Source: an uncultured Stenotrophomonas sp.
GTDB lineage: Bacteria; Pseudomonadota; Gammaproteobacteria; Xanthomonadales; Xanthomonadaceae
DNA length: 64,000 bases
Assembly: GCF_913778665.1 (NCBI RefSeq)
Contig: NZ_CAJYVQ010000008.1
Coordinates: 124,001-188,000 of the forward strand
Reading direction: 5' to 3'
Shown piece after piece: positions 28,638 to 37,951 of this stretch (positions are counted from its first letter, which is position 1; each line of letters begins with the position of its first letter). A program made the translations under genes and the position numbers. The notes beneath the pieces were generated by a model. That model was not told the DNA's origin and searched no databases. It saw only the letters and a list, made by a program, of their open reading frames with translations.

Positions 28638-29432
28638 ATGGCATCATGGGGGATGAGCATCGCAGGAACATTGCATCGCATCCCGGCCCGCCCCTGGCGC
28701 TGGCTGCCCTGGCTGCTGCTGTCGCAACTGGCCGTGATCCTGGTCTGGGTCCTGGCCGGCTGGCAGTGGGGCCTGCCCGTGATGGTGGCCAGCCATGCCC
28801 TGTTCATGGTGCCGGTGTTCCTGCCCAACAGCGGTTTCTACGCGCCGGTGCTGAGCCGGCTGGCGGAGAATGGCGAGGGTGTCTGGCTGACCATCGATGA
28901 TGGTCCCGGCCCGGACACCCGCGCGGTGCTCGACCTGCTGGATCGCCACCAGGCCCGTGCCACTTTCTTCCTGGTAGGCGAGCGCGCGCTGGCGCAGCCG
29001 GAGCTGGTGCAGGAGATCCTGCGCCGCGGCCATGACCTGGGCAATCACAGTCTCAGCCACCCGCAGGCCCGCTTCTGGCGGCTGGGCCCGCGTGCGATGC
29101 GGGACGAGATCGAGGGCTGCCAGCAGGCGCTGCAGGCGGTTGGTGGGCGGCCGGTGCGCTGGTACCGCTCGGTGGTGGGCATGACCAATCCGTTCGTGGC
29201 GCCGGTGCTGAAGGCGTTGGGGCTGGTGCGGGTGGGCTGGAGCGCGCGCGGTTACGACGGCGTCGGCTGCACCCCGGACGGCGTGCTGGCGCGGCTGCTG
29301 CCGGACCTGCGCCCAGGGGCCATCGTGCTGCTGCATGAAGGCGCCGCCCACGGCCACAATCTGGTGATCATCGAGCGCGTGCTGCAGGCGCTGGACGAGC
29401 GCGGGTTGAAGGCGCAGCTGCCGGCCCCGTAA
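28638..29432 (+). CDS. Membrane-anchored polysaccharide deacetylase (NodB/CE4 family)
   Basis: A 264-residue protein with two N-terminal hydrophobic segments (about residues 22-42 and 45-62) and a NodB domain. The catalytic base/metal motif is TIDDGPGPDT (Asp87, Asp88) and the metal histidines are GNHSLSHPQ (His137, His141). The C-terminal catalytic His is in IVLLHEGAAHG. The third motif, normally R-x-P-x-G, is YRSVVGMTNP here and lacks the proline. It would remove N- or O-acetyl groups from an envelope glycan. ATG 28638 or 28653 are both possible. It is divergent from grx4, with 44 bp between starts. Confidence 0.88.
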   Translation: MASWGMSIAGTLHRIPARPWRWLPWLLLSQLAVILVWVLAGWQWGLPVMVASHALFMVPVFLPNSGFYAPVLSRLAENGEGVWLTIDDGPGPDTRAVLDLLDRHQARATFFLVGERALAQPELVQEILRRGHDLGNHSLSHPQARFWRLGPRAMRDEIEGCQQALQAVGGRPVRWYRSVVGMTNPFVAPVLKALGLVRVGWSARGYDGVGCTPDGVLARLLPDLRPGAIVLLHEGAAHGHNLVIIERVLQALDERGLKAQLPAP

Positions 29433-29458
29433 CGGCGGGTTGTCGCCGCGTGCGGTCA

Positions 29459-29526
29459 GCCGAGCGTGGGCTCGGCGCTGCAAGGGCTGGTGATCGTCCT
29501 GTAGCGCCCGAGCCGCGGCTCGGGCG
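29459..29526. repeat. Inverted pair of SMAG-like palindromes (REPIN-like)
   Basis: The first stem is GCCGAGC/GCTCGGC-like (29459-29476) with its tag side facing right. The second starts with GTAG at 29501 and has the stem GCCCGAGCC/GGCTCGGGC. The two units face each other across about 25 nt. The same layout with related stems recurs at 33427-33503. It fills the gap between the convergent deacetylase and methyltransferase genes. Confidence 0.7.
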
Positions 29527-29585
29527 GCGCGCAGCGCAGGAACGCGCCGGAGAGCAGCCGAACCAATACCCGGGCGGGACCCACA

Positions 29586-30299
29586 TCAGGGGCGTTCGGC
29601 CACCAGCAGCCAGCTGTTGAACGGGGTTCGCCCGTGCAGGGGCCGCGGGGCCGTCACCTGCAACCCGGCCGCGGCCAGCGTCGCCTGCACGATCTGCGGG
29701 TCGGGGTAGTGACGTGGCCGCATGCCCATCCAGCCCACCAGCCAGGCCAGCCGGTCCGCCACCCGGGTGGTGCGGTCGCGGCCATCGCCGGTGGCCAGTG
29801 GCGTGCGCAGCAGCAGCCGGCCGCCCACCGTCACGCGTGCACTGGCGGCAAGCAGCAACGCCGCCTGTGCGCCCGCATCCAGGTACTGCAGCACGTCCAG
29901 CAGCAGCACATGCCCGGCCAGTGCCGGCAGCGGTGCCTGCACATCCAGGCATTCGAAGTGCACATCGGGCAGGTCGGTAGCGGCGCGCTGGGCGCGGGCG
30001 ATCTTGCCGGCATCCATGTCCACACCCAGGTAGCGCTGGGTACCGCCGCGCTGGCGCAGTACATGAGCGAACAGGCCCAGCCCGCAACCCAGGTCCAGTA
30101 CCGGCTGCCCGTCGTCGGGCAGGTGTTGCAGCACGCCGTCATACAGCGGATCGCTGCCGAGTTTGCCGCGGGTGTAGTAATAGTCGCGACGGTTGCCCCA
30201 GGGGTGTGCCGGGCGGAAGGCCGCGGCAATCGAACGGGCCTGGAGTGCCGTCAGGGGCGAGCAGGGCAGTGGCGGGCCGTTCCGTGGCGTGCCGTCCAT
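29586..30299 (-). CDS. Class I SAM-dependent methyltransferase
   Basis: A 237-residue methyltransferase with motif I VLDLGCGLGLFAHVL, the acidic end of strand 2 in YLGVDMDAGKIARAQ and motif post-I DVHFECLDVQAPL, followed by VLLLDVLQYLD. The C-terminal part contains TRVADRLAWLVGWMGMRP and ends FNSWLLVAERP. The substrate is unknown; the closest feel is of lipid or small-molecule methyltransferases. ATG 30299 begins 4 nt after the SGNH hydrolase stop, so the two genes are cotranscribed behind the aminotransferase gene. An ATG at 30335 would overlap the upstream gene. Confidence 0.85.
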   Translation of the reverse strand: MDGTPRNGPPLPCSPLTALQARSIAAAFRPAHPWGNRRDYYYTRGKLGSDPLYDGVLQHLPDDGQPVLDLGCGLGLFAHVLRQRGGTQRYLGVDMDAGKIARAQRAATDLPDVHFECLDVQAPLPALAGHVLLLDVLQYLDAGAQAALLLAASARVTVGGRLLLRTPLATGDGRDRTTRVADRLAWLVGWMGMRPRHYPDPQIVQATLAAAGLQVTAPRPLHGRTPFNSWLLVAERP

Positions 30300-30303
30300 C
30301 GCC

Positions 30304-30921
30304 TCAGCCCGTGCTGCCGAGCAGATGCGCGGCAACCGGCAGCGCGCGCTCGCTCCACAACGCGTACATCCGCGCTGAAGGGTGCAGGCCGTCCCCGGCG
30401 ATCATCGCCGGGTCGTCACCCTGGGCGCGGCTGATGTCGGTGATGTCGACGAAGGCCACGCCGTGGCGGGTGCTGATCACTTCGGCGGCGGCATTGAACG
30501 CATCGGTTTCGATTCCGATCGCGGCCAGGTCCCGGCCACTGCCAGCACCGAACGGGGTCGCGCCCCAATCGGGGAAGGACAGCACCAGCACGCGGTCGGG
30601 GTGGCCGCCGGCAAAGCCGATCGCGCGCTGCAGCAGCGCTTCAAACTGCTCGCGGTACTCATCCAGCGGACGGCCACGGTACTGATTGTTGACCCCGATC
30701 AACAGGCTGACGAAATCGAACGGCCCGTGCGGGGCGGCCGCATCGATGCCAGTGTCCAGTTCGTCGGTGGTCCAGCCAGTGGTGGCAATCGTCTGCGGGT
30801 CGGCCAGGTCCACGCCCTGCGCACGCAGCTGAGCGGCCAGCTGGTGAGGCCAGCGGCCCTCGATCGCAACCGCTTCACCGATGGTGTACGAATCGCCCAG
30901 CGCCAGGTAGGACAACGCCAC
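30304..30921 (-). CDS. SGNH/GDSL family hydrolase
   Basis: A 205-residue hydrolase with block I YLALGDSYTIGE (Ser11 nucleophile), block III LLIGVNNQYRG and block V DGLHPSARM, which supplies the Asp/His of the triad. There is no signal peptide, so it acts in the cytosol. It would deacylate or de-esterify an unknown small substrate. It starts 3 nt after the aminotransferase stop and ends 4 nt before the methyltransferase start, so the three form one operon on the minus strand. Confidence 0.87.
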   Translation of the reverse strand: MALSYLALGDSYTIGEAVAIEGRWPHQLAAQLRAQGVDLADPQTIATTGWTTDELDTGIDAAAPHGPFDFVSLLIGVNNQYRGRPLDEYREQFEALLQRAIGFAGGHPDRVLVLSFPDWGATPFGAGSGRDLAAIGIETDAFNAAAEVISTRHGVAFVDITDISRAQGDDPAMIAGDGLHPSARMYALWSERALPVAAHLLGSTG

Positions 30922-30924
30922 GGG

Positions 30925-32199
30925 TCAGGCCACCGAGCGGCGCGGCTTCATCGGCACGACCTTGGTCGCGTCCTCGGCACGGCGTGCCAGCACGCGGTCG
31001 ATGCGGGCGAACACATCGCGCATCACCGATGCTTCCGGCAGCAGGGTCACGCGGAAATGGTGGCGGTAGGGCACGTTGAAGCTGGAACCCGGTACTACCA
31101 GCACGCCTTCGTTGTTCATCAGGTCCAGCGCGAAGGTGTGGTCGTCGAAGCCCTTGGCGGCGGCCCCGACCACGGCGGGGAACGCGTACAGCGCACCGGC
31201 GGGCGCGACCAGTGACAGGTGCTCGCTGGCTTCGCACGCTTCGATCACCGCGCGGCGGGTTTCATGCAGCCGGCCACCGGGGGCGCACAGCTCGGAAATG
31301 GTGTCCGGGCCATTCACCGCAGCCTCGATGGCGTACTGCCCCGGTACGTTGGCGCACAGCCGCAGCGCACCGAGCAGGTCGAGCGCAGCGCGGAAATCGC
31401 CCAGGCGCGCGTCGTCGCCGCTGAGGTGGGCCCAGCCCACGCGCCAGCCGCAGGCACGGTGCACCTTGCTCAGGCCGCTGAAGGTCAGGCACGGGTGGTC
31501 GCCGGCCAGTGGCGCGACCGGCTGGAACACCGCATCGTCGTACAGGATCTGGTCGTAGATTTCGTCGACCAGCAACAGCAGGTTGTGGCGGCGCGCGATC
31601 TCGACCACGCGCTCCAGCAGTTCGCGCGGGTAGCTGGCGCCGCTGGGGTTGTTCGGGTTGATCAGCACGATGGCGCGCGTGCGCGAGGAGACCAGCGTCT
31701 CGATCTCGCTCGGGTCCGGCTGGAAGCCGTTCTCCGGTGCGCAGCGGTAGTACACCGGGCGGCCGTCGTTGAGAATGGTCGAGGCCGACCACAACGGGTA
31801 GTCCGGCGAAGGCACCAGCACTTCGTCACCCGGATTGAGCAGTGCGCGCAGCGACAGGTCGATCAGTTCGCTGACGCCGTTGCCGACGAACATGCGGTCC
31901 GGGTGCGCATCGGGTGCACCGCGACGGGCGTAGTAGGCCGCGATCGCTTCGCGTGCCACCGGCAGGCCCTGCTGGTGGGTGTACGGGTCGGTACGGCCCA
32001 TGTCGTCGGCGATCGCGCGCTGCAGGTGCTCGGGTGCACGGAAACCGAAGTTGCCCGGGTTGCCGATGTTGAGCTTGATCAGCTTGCGGCCCTGCGCCTC
32101 CAGCTCCCGCGCTCGCCGGGCCAGCTCTCCGCGGATTTCGTAGCGCACTTCGGAAAGGCGCTCGCGGATGGCCAGGGGCTTGGGCGAGGGGGTGGACAT
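30925..32199 (-). CDS. alaA: Pyridoxal-phosphate aminotransferase, AlaA-like (glutamate-pyruvate)
   Basis: Fold-type I aminotransferase of 424 residues. The start segment EVRYEIRGELARRARELE, then LNIGNPGNFGFRAPEHL, the PNNPSGASY cofactor segment, VDEIYDQILYDD and the PLP-lysine region FSGLSKVHRACGWRVGW match the AlaA/YfbQ group. It transfers amino groups between alanine and 2-oxoglutarate in the cytoplasm. The ATG at 32223 adds 8 residues and is only about 3 nt from the transcription start predicted from a TAGGAT hexamer (32233-32238); ATG 32199 gives the family-like N-terminus. It heads an operon with an SGNH hydrolase and a methyltransferase. Confidence 0.9.
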   Translation of the reverse strand: MSTPSPKPLAIRERLSEVRYEIRGELARRARELEAQGRKLIKLNIGNPGNFGFRAPEHLQRAIADDMGRTDPYTHQQGLPVAREAIAAYYARRGAPDAHPDRMFVGNGVSELIDLSLRALLNPGDEVLVPSPDYPLWSASTILNDGRPVYYRCAPENGFQPDPSEIETLVSSRTRAIVLINPNNPSGASYPRELLERVVEIARRHNLLLLVDEIYDQILYDDAVFQPVAPLAGDHPCLTFSGLSKVHRACGWRVGWAHLSGDDARLGDFRAALDLLGALRLCANVPGQYAIEAAVNGPDTISELCAPGGRLHETRRAVIEACEASEHLSLVAPAGALYAFPAVVGAAAKGFDDHTFALDLMNNEGVLVVPGSSFNVPYRHHFRVTLLPEASVMRDVFARIDRVLARRAEDATKVVPMKPRRSVA

Positions 32200-32309
32200 G
32201 GGGAATGGGCCGTCGAAAGGCATGGGGCTTCCATCCTACCGGAATTGCTGCATTGCATGGCAAGGGCGCAGGGCTTGCGGTTGCTGGGCTGGGAGGGCAT
32301 CAGCACAGG

Positions 32310-32315
32310 TAGAAT
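32310..32315 (+). promoter_or_regulatory. Candidate -10 element for rsgA
   Basis: TAGAAT is followed by 7 nt and the ATG at 32323, which predicts a leaderless transcript. The other in-frame ATG (32314) overlaps the hexamer and is therefore unlikely as a start. Confidence 0.5.
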
Positions 32316-32322
32316 GACGGCG

Positions 32323-33423
<1,101 letters not shown>

Positions 33424-33426
33424 CAG

Positions 33427-33503
33427 TGCAGCCGAGCGCGGGCTCGGCGCTACAACGCTTGCATCCCGGGACACCTTGTAGTGCCCGAGCCAAGGCTCGG
33501 GCG
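33427..33503. repeat. Inverted pair of SMAG elements (REPIN-like) after rsgA
   Basis: The first unit (33427-33453) ends in CTAC, the reverse of the GTAG tag, after the stem GCCGAGC/GCTCGGC. The second begins with GTAG at 33478 and has GCCCGAGCC/GGCTCGGGC. The tags face each other across 24 nt, as in the pair at 29459-29526. Confidence 0.75.
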
Positions 33504-33534
33504 GCGGCGCACTGCGCCAAATACGGCAGGGCGC

Positions 33535-33540
33535 TATAGT
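33535..33540 (+). promoter_or_regulatory. Candidate -10 element of the QEGLA gene
   Basis: TATAGT, then 6 nt, then the ATG at 33547. Transcription would begin at the start codon. Confidence 0.5.
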
Positions 33541-33546
33541 CCGCCC

Positions 33547-34800
33547 ATGGAACCGACCGCAACGCTGGATCGTGATGTGGCCCACCATGCAGCGCTCGAC
33601 GCGCGCCTGGTCGAGGCCGTCGGAGGCATCCGCCTGCTCGGCCTGACCAGTTGGCCGGCGACGGTACAGGCACCGTTCCTGGACAGCGTGGCGCGCGGCC
33701 AGCCGGTGCTGCCCAAGGTCGACTATCCGCGATTGGATTTCAGCGAGGAACGCCGCGCGCTGGCTGCGATCTCTGCCGACTGCGACGACAGCCATCCGCT
33801 GGGCCACTATGTACGGCAGTCGGCGCAGAGCTGGGACCTGGCCGCGCAGTTGCTGGAAGGGCTGGGCACTGCCGCCGTCGACACCTGTTCGGTGCAGCTG
33901 TTCGGCGCTCCCGAGCAACCGCTGCCAGGCAACGGCCCGAGTACGCGCGAAGCGGCGCGGCACTTCATCCAGATCGCCGCCGAACTGGACCACGAACTGC
34001 TGGCGCCGGAAGAGCAGGTGCCGGTCTCGGCCATCGCCCTGCAACTGCAGCTGCAGAACGACCTCGATGCGTTCTTCGAATCGCGCATCATCCAGGTGCA
34101 GCTGGACCCGGAGCTGGTCTCCAAGGCCGCCGCCGGCCCGACCCGCATCCGCCTGCGCACCAGCGCGCGCTTCAGCGCTTACGATCGCGCGCAGCTGTTC
34201 CATCACGAAGCGCTGGTGCATTCGCTGACCGCATTGAATGGCCGCGAACAGCCGGTGCTGCCCAGCCTGGCGTTGTCCTCGCCACGGGTGACGGCGACCC
34301 AGGAAGGGCTGGCCACGTTCGCCGAGCAGATCACCGGCAGCATCGATATCGAACGTCTGAAACGCATCAGCCTGCGCACCGAGGCGATTGCGATGGCACG
34401 CGAGGGGGCTGACTTCATCGAGGTGTTCCGCTACTTCTGTGATGCCGGGCAGAACGCGGAAGAAAGCTTCGCTTCGGCGCAGCGCGTGTTCCGCGGCGTG
34501 CCACCGAGCGGCGGCCTGGCCTTCACCAAGGACACGGTGTACCTGCGCGGTCTGGTGTCCGTGCATACGTTCTTCCGCCACATGCTGGCCGAGGATCGCC
34601 TGCAGGTGTGCCGCTGGTTGTTCGCCGGCAAGATGAGCCTGACCGATGCGATTGCGTTCGCGCCGTTGTTCGAGGCCGGCGTGTTGAAGCCGCCGCGCTG
34701 GCTGCCGCACTGGGTGAGCCGGGCGAATGGACTGGCCGGCATGCTGGCGTTTTCGCTGTTCGCCAACCGGATACGGATGGACCAGCTGGCGCCGGAATGA
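33547..34800 (+). CDS. QEGLA-motif / DUF1704 metallopeptidase-like protein
   Basis: A 417-residue cytosolic protein with the HExxxH zinc motif in HHEALVHSLTALNG and, 45 residues on, the namesake TQEGLATFAEQ that supplies the third ligand. This is the DUF1704 family, first annotated as 'flavohemoglobin expression-modulating QEGLA protein'. Its eukaryotic relatives (MATCAP/KIAA0895) are tyrosine carboxypeptidases of tubulin. The bacterial substrate is unknown. No ribosome site is needed if the mRNA is leaderless, as the TATAGT-N6-ATG spacing suggests. The gap that follows holds two large inverted-repeat elements and a terminator. Confidence 0.9.
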   Translation: MEPTATLDRDVAHHAALDARLVEAVGGIRLLGLTSWPATVQAPFLDSVARGQPVLPKVDYPRLDFSEERRALAAISADCDDSHPLGHYVRQSAQSWDLAAQLLEGLGTAAVDTCSVQLFGAPEQPLPGNGPSTREAARHFIQIAAELDHELLAPEEQVPVSAIALQLQLQNDLDAFFESRIIQVQLDPELVSKAAAGPTRIRLRTSARFSAYDRAQLFHHEALVHSLTALNGREQPVLPSLALSSPRVTATQEGLATFAEQITGSIDIERLKRISLRTEAIAMAREGADFIEVFRYFCDAGQNAEESFASAQRVFRGVPPSGGLAFTKDTVYLRGLVSVHTFFRHMLAEDRLQVCRWLFAGKMSLTDAIAFAPLFEAGVLKPPRWLPHWVSRANGLAGMLAFSLFANRIRMDQLAPE

Positions 34801-34850
34801 AAGGCGTTGGCGGGATGATGCGCTGGCGCCTCGATTGATATCGCTGGGCA

Positions 34851-34950
34851 GCGGTGGCGCACCCTGGCCAGGACACGCCGTAAACCCATCCATGGGGGCT
34901 CGATCGGCGCATCCATGCGCCTCACGGTCCTGGCCAGGGTGCGCCACCGC
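34851..34950. repeat. Large inverted-repeat element A with three-way-junction potential
   Basis: Perfect 24-bp arms (34851-34874 and 34927-34950) enclose a 52-nt core. Inside the core are two small hairpins, CCCA-TCCA-TGGG and GGCGCA-TCCA-TGCGCC, both with a TCCA loop. The core is nearly the same as that of element B, but the arms are unrelated in sequence to B's and still perfectly paired. It lies in the gap after the QEGLA gene. It is not a SMAG element, since it has no GTAG tag and is four times longer. Confidence 0.8.
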
Positions 34951-35021
34951 CGCCAGACAGTTTCCCGCGCGGGCGGCAGCACATCACCGCGCCGAAGGGA
35001 TTGCGCTTGAAAAGCTTGAAT

Positions 35022-35058
35022 AGCGAAGAGCCGGGCATTGCCCGGCTCTTCGCTTTTT
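35022..35058 (+). terminator. Intrinsic terminator between the two large inverted repeats
   Basis: AGCGAAGAGCCGGGC and GCCCGGCTCTTCGCT form a perfect 15-bp stem around ATT and run into TTTTT on the plus strand. It is 220 nt after the QEGLA stop, and the only plus-strand gene upstream is that one. Confidence 0.85.
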
Positions 35059-35103
35059 GCTCTTGCTTTCCATTGCCTCCGCGCCGGCGCAGGAAATTGT
35101 CGA

Positions 35104-35209
35104 GCGAGGTGGGACGGGCCGAGGCAGGACACGCCGCAAGTACGTCCCTGTAGGCTCGGTCGGCGCATCCATGCGCCTCACGGTCCTGCCTCGGCCCGTC
35201 CCACCTCGC
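35104..35209. repeat. Large inverted-repeat element B with three-way-junction potential
   Basis: Perfect 27-bp arms (35104-35130 and 35183-35209) enclose a 52-nt core identical in length to that of element A. The second inner hairpin GGCGCA-TCCA-TGCGCC is unchanged. The first is TACG-TCCC-TGTA, which pairs through one G-T wobble. The change of both arm and hairpin sequence with pairing kept points to selection on structure. Confidence 0.8.
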
Positions 35210-35249
35210 CCAGCTGCGGTACTGATGCGCCGCAGCGCCCGCTTCTGAC

Positions 35250-37568
35250 TTAGAACTCCGCCGCCACCGTCATGAACACCTGCCGCGGCGCGCTCGCATG
35301 GATCGCATACCGCGTGCCCTTCGGATCGGTCGGCGCGAACGAGCTCAGCTGGCCGGCATAGCGCTTGTTGGTCAGGTTGGTCGCGTTCAACGACACCCGC
35401 ACGTTGCGCAGGCCCAGGCCCGGGCCGAAGTCGTAGCCCGCACCGGCGTCGAAGGTGGTCACGCCCGGCACCGACTGGTCGTTGGTGTAGGTGTAGTAGC
35501 GCTTGCCGGTGTACTTGGCACGCAGGCTGGCGAAGAAGCCGTCGCGGCTCCAGCTGATCTCGCTGGAGGCCATGCGCTGCGGCGTATCCACCGTGATCTT
35601 GCCGGCCACCGGCACGATCGCGCCGCCCGAGGTGTAGTCATCCTCGTAGGTGGTCTTGTTCCAGGACAGCGCGTTGTACCACTGCAGGCCGTCGATCGGC
35701 TTGAGGATGAACGTCAGCTCGGCACCGTGGCTCTTCACCGAACCGACGTTGATGAAGCGCGTCACGCACTCCGGGCGCGTGCCCACTTCGATGCTCGAAC
35801 ACGGGTTCAGTGACAGCAGGCGGTTGTCGAACTTGACGTTGTAGGCGGCGATCGAGGCTTGGTACTTCTCACCGAAGGTGCGGAAGCCGGCTTCCAGGCT
35901 CTTCGACTTCTCCGGCTCCAGGCCGGCGCTGGCCGCGAACGATTCCGGTGACACCTGCAGCGGGCCACCGCTGCCACCACCGACGAACGCGGCGATGTTC
36001 TCGGCATACGAGGCGAACAGCTCGTTGTTGGCGTTGAGCCTGAAGCCCAGGCCCACCTGCGGCAGCACCGATTCCTTGGCGGTCAACGTGCCCGAGGCGA
36101 TGCTGGTTTCCACGCCGGGCTTGGCGGTGGCGCGCATGCGGGTGTTCGGGCTCTTGATGCCTACGTCCACGGTCAGGCGCTGATCGAGGAAGCGCATGCG
36201 GTCCTGCACGTAGAACTGGCGCGTGCGGATATCGAAGTCCTGGTTGAACAACAGACGGTCCGGGTTCTTCAGGTACAGGTCGTCCAGGAACGGGCCGCTG
36301 ATGTAGTAGAAATTGCGCGAGACGTTATGGTCGTTCTGCTCATACCACAAGCCGGCTTCCAGCTCGTGGATGCCCACCGTCCACGACAGCGCGGCGGTCA
36401 GGCCATCGCGGTTGATCGTGTAGTTGGTGCTGCGGATCGAGATCGGCAGCATCTTGTCGGTGCCCGGGTAGGACGGCTGGCCCGGTGCCCACCAGTGGCC
36501 CTGGCCACGGTTGTCATGGTGGTAGGCCAGCAGCTTCAGGCGGCCCTGCTCGCCCAGGCGCAGATCGGCGTCGACCGAGTACAGGTTATCGTCACGCAGC
36601 GCACGGCTCTGGTAGTAGGCATCGTCGATGCTGTTGACGCCGCCGCTGAACGCGCAGCGTGCCTTGTTGTAGGTGCCCGGCGCGCAGTAGGCGGCCGCCA
36701 CGGCGCGGTCCCAGTCCGGCGCATAGATGTTCCAGTCATAGCCCAGGCCGCGTGCCAGCATGTCCTTGGACAGGTAGGCGTAGTTGGCCTGGCTGGCGCG
36801 CGAAGTCGCCACGAAGGCGCCGAAGCGCTGGTCACCCACGTTCCACACCGCCTTGGCGTTGAACTGGCGGGTAGTCTGGTTCTGGTACGGCGCGGCCCAC
36901 ATGTCTTGGTCCTGGTGCACGCCGGAGACATAGGCCGAGAAGCCATTGATGTCGCCGGTATCCACGCGCAGGTAGCCGCGGCGCTGGTTGTTGTCACCCA
37001 CGGTGACGCTGGCGCGGCCGCCGAATTCGGTGGACGGGTCCATCGAGAAGTACTGGATGGTGCCACCGAGATTGCTGGTCGAGGCAACACCGAGCGATCC
37101 GATGCCCTGCGACAGTTCGGCGCCGGCCAGGTTCTCGGCGATGATCGCGCGGGCGATGCTCAGGCCGTTGTAGTTGCCGTAGCTGTTGTCACCCAGCGGA
37201 ATGCCATCGAGCGTGTAACCGAGGCGGCTCTTGTCGAAGCCGCGCAGGCTGATGGTCTGCGACTCTTCGTTGGCGCCGAAGGCGTCGTTGGACTGCACCG
37301 ACACGCCCGGCAGGCGGTCGAGGATCTTCTGGCCACTGGTGCCCGGCGGCAGCACCTGCTTGTCGACGGCGGTGATGCGCTGTACCTGGCGGGTCTCGCC
37401 CTGGCCGATCACGGAGACGGTATCCAGCGTCTGCGCGCTCAGCGCGGCTTCGGTGCTGGCGTTGGCGCCGGTGTCGGCCACGGTGGCGGCATGTGCGCTG
37501 GCGGCGGCGGAGAGCGCGATCGCCACGGCGATCGTCAGGTGTCGGGTCTGCATGGTGGTCCGTTGCAT
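35250..37568 (-). CDS. TonB-dependent outer-membrane receptor
   Basis: A 772-residue receptor with a signal peptide (first 28 residues, ending AHA). A TonB-box-like segment LDTVSVIG is followed by the plug (about 65-180, with ILDRLPGVSVQSND, LRGFDKSRLGYTLDGIPLGD). The 22-strand barrel ends in the aromatic VFMTVAAEF. Closed-loop cysteine pairs occur at AYCAPGTYNKARCAF and LNPCSSIEVGTRPECV. It would import a siderophore or other large nutrient with TonB energy. No ligand-specific neighbour is present, and no Fur box was found by eye. An alternative ATG at 37553 shortens it by 5 residues. A 42-codon small ORF lies just upstream on the same strand. Confidence 0.92.
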   Translation of the reverse strand: MQRTTMQTRHLTIAVAIALSAAASAHAATVADTGANASTEAALSAQTLDTVSVIGQGETRQVQRITAVDKQVLPPGTSGQKILDRLPGVSVQSNDAFGANEESQTISLRGFDKSRLGYTLDGIPLGDNSYGNYNGLSIARAIIAENLAGAELSQGIGSLGVASTSNLGGTIQYFSMDPSTEFGGRASVTVGDNNQRRGYLRVDTGDINGFSAYVSGVHQDQDMWAAPYQNQTTRQFNAKAVWNVGDQRFGAFVATSRASQANYAYLSKDMLARGLGYDWNIYAPDWDRAVAAAYCAPGTYNKARCAFSGGVNSIDDAYYQSRALRDDNLYSVDADLRLGEQGRLKLLAYHHDNRGQGHWWAPGQPSYPGTDKMLPISIRSTNYTINRDGLTAALSWTVGIHELEAGLWYEQNDHNVSRNFYYISGPFLDDLYLKNPDRLLFNQDFDIRTRQFYVQDRMRFLDQRLTVDVGIKSPNTRMRATAKPGVETSIASGTLTAKESVLPQVGLGFRLNANNELFASYAENIAAFVGGGSGGPLQVSPESFAASAGLEPEKSKSLEAGFRTFGEKYQASIAAYNVKFDNRLLSLNPCSSIEVGTRPECVTRFINVGSVKSHGAELTFILKPIDGLQWYNALSWNKTTYEDDYTSGGAIVPVAGKITVDTPQRMASSEISWSRDGFFASLRAKYTGKRYYTYTNDQSVPGVTTFDAGAGYDFGPGLGLRNVRVSLNATNLTNKRYAGQLSSFAPTDPKGTRYAIHASAPRQVFMTVAAEF

Positions 37569-37697
37569 TGGGGGTGGTCACCGGCATGCGTGCGCGGTGC
37601 ATGGCCACTATGCGAACAGAACATGAAACCTTCTTTACGAAAATCCAACGAACGAGGCACTGCAATCGAGTCGTGGTGTGCGCGGCCATGGCGCGGC

Positions 37698-37826
37698 TCA
37701 GTGCCGGCTCAGTTCGACCAGCCGGTCGGCCTGCATCTCATCGGCCATCGGCAACGCCGCCGGTGTTGCCGCCAAGCGCAGCGCGGGCAACAGCATCATC
37801 GCGATGGTCCAGCCCCAGCGCTGCAT
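37698..37826 (-). CDS. Possible small exported peptide (42 residues) upstream of the TonB receptor gene
   Basis: ATG 37826 is preceded by GGAAG with 7 nt spacing, and TATACG in a TGC-extended context lies about 35 nt further upstream. The product begins MQRWGWTIAMMLLPALRLAA, which looks like a signal peptide, and continues with a short polar tail ending VELSRH. I do not recognise it. If real it would be a tiny periplasmic or membrane peptide in a gap that otherwise has no gene. Confidence 0.4.
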   Translation of the reverse strand: MQRWGWTIAMMLLPALRLAATPAALPMADEMQADRLVELSRH

Positions 37827-37883
37827 GCGCGCACTTCCGGTGCTTGGCTCGTTGCCCGTATAGCACGGGTGCGGTGCAGGCAG

Positions 37884-37904
37884 AAAAAAGGGGCCGGATT
37901 CCCC
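37884..37904 (-). terminator. Weak terminator after the reductase gene
   Basis: On the minus strand GGGG and CCCC flank a 7-nt loop and are followed by TTTTTT, about 50 nt after the phaB-type gene's stop. The stem is short, so strength is doubtful. Confidence 0.4.
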
Positions 37905-37951
37905 TCGCAGGCGAAGGTTCTCCGGCTCCGGCGCACTCCGTGGGGGAGGGC

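Noticed and set aside
31219-32322. N-terminal extension of rsgA by more than 360 codons
   Set aside because: It is antisense to alaA, whose PLP site is intact. The RsgA OB-fold begins shortly after ATG 32323, and the -10 hexamer lies just upstream.
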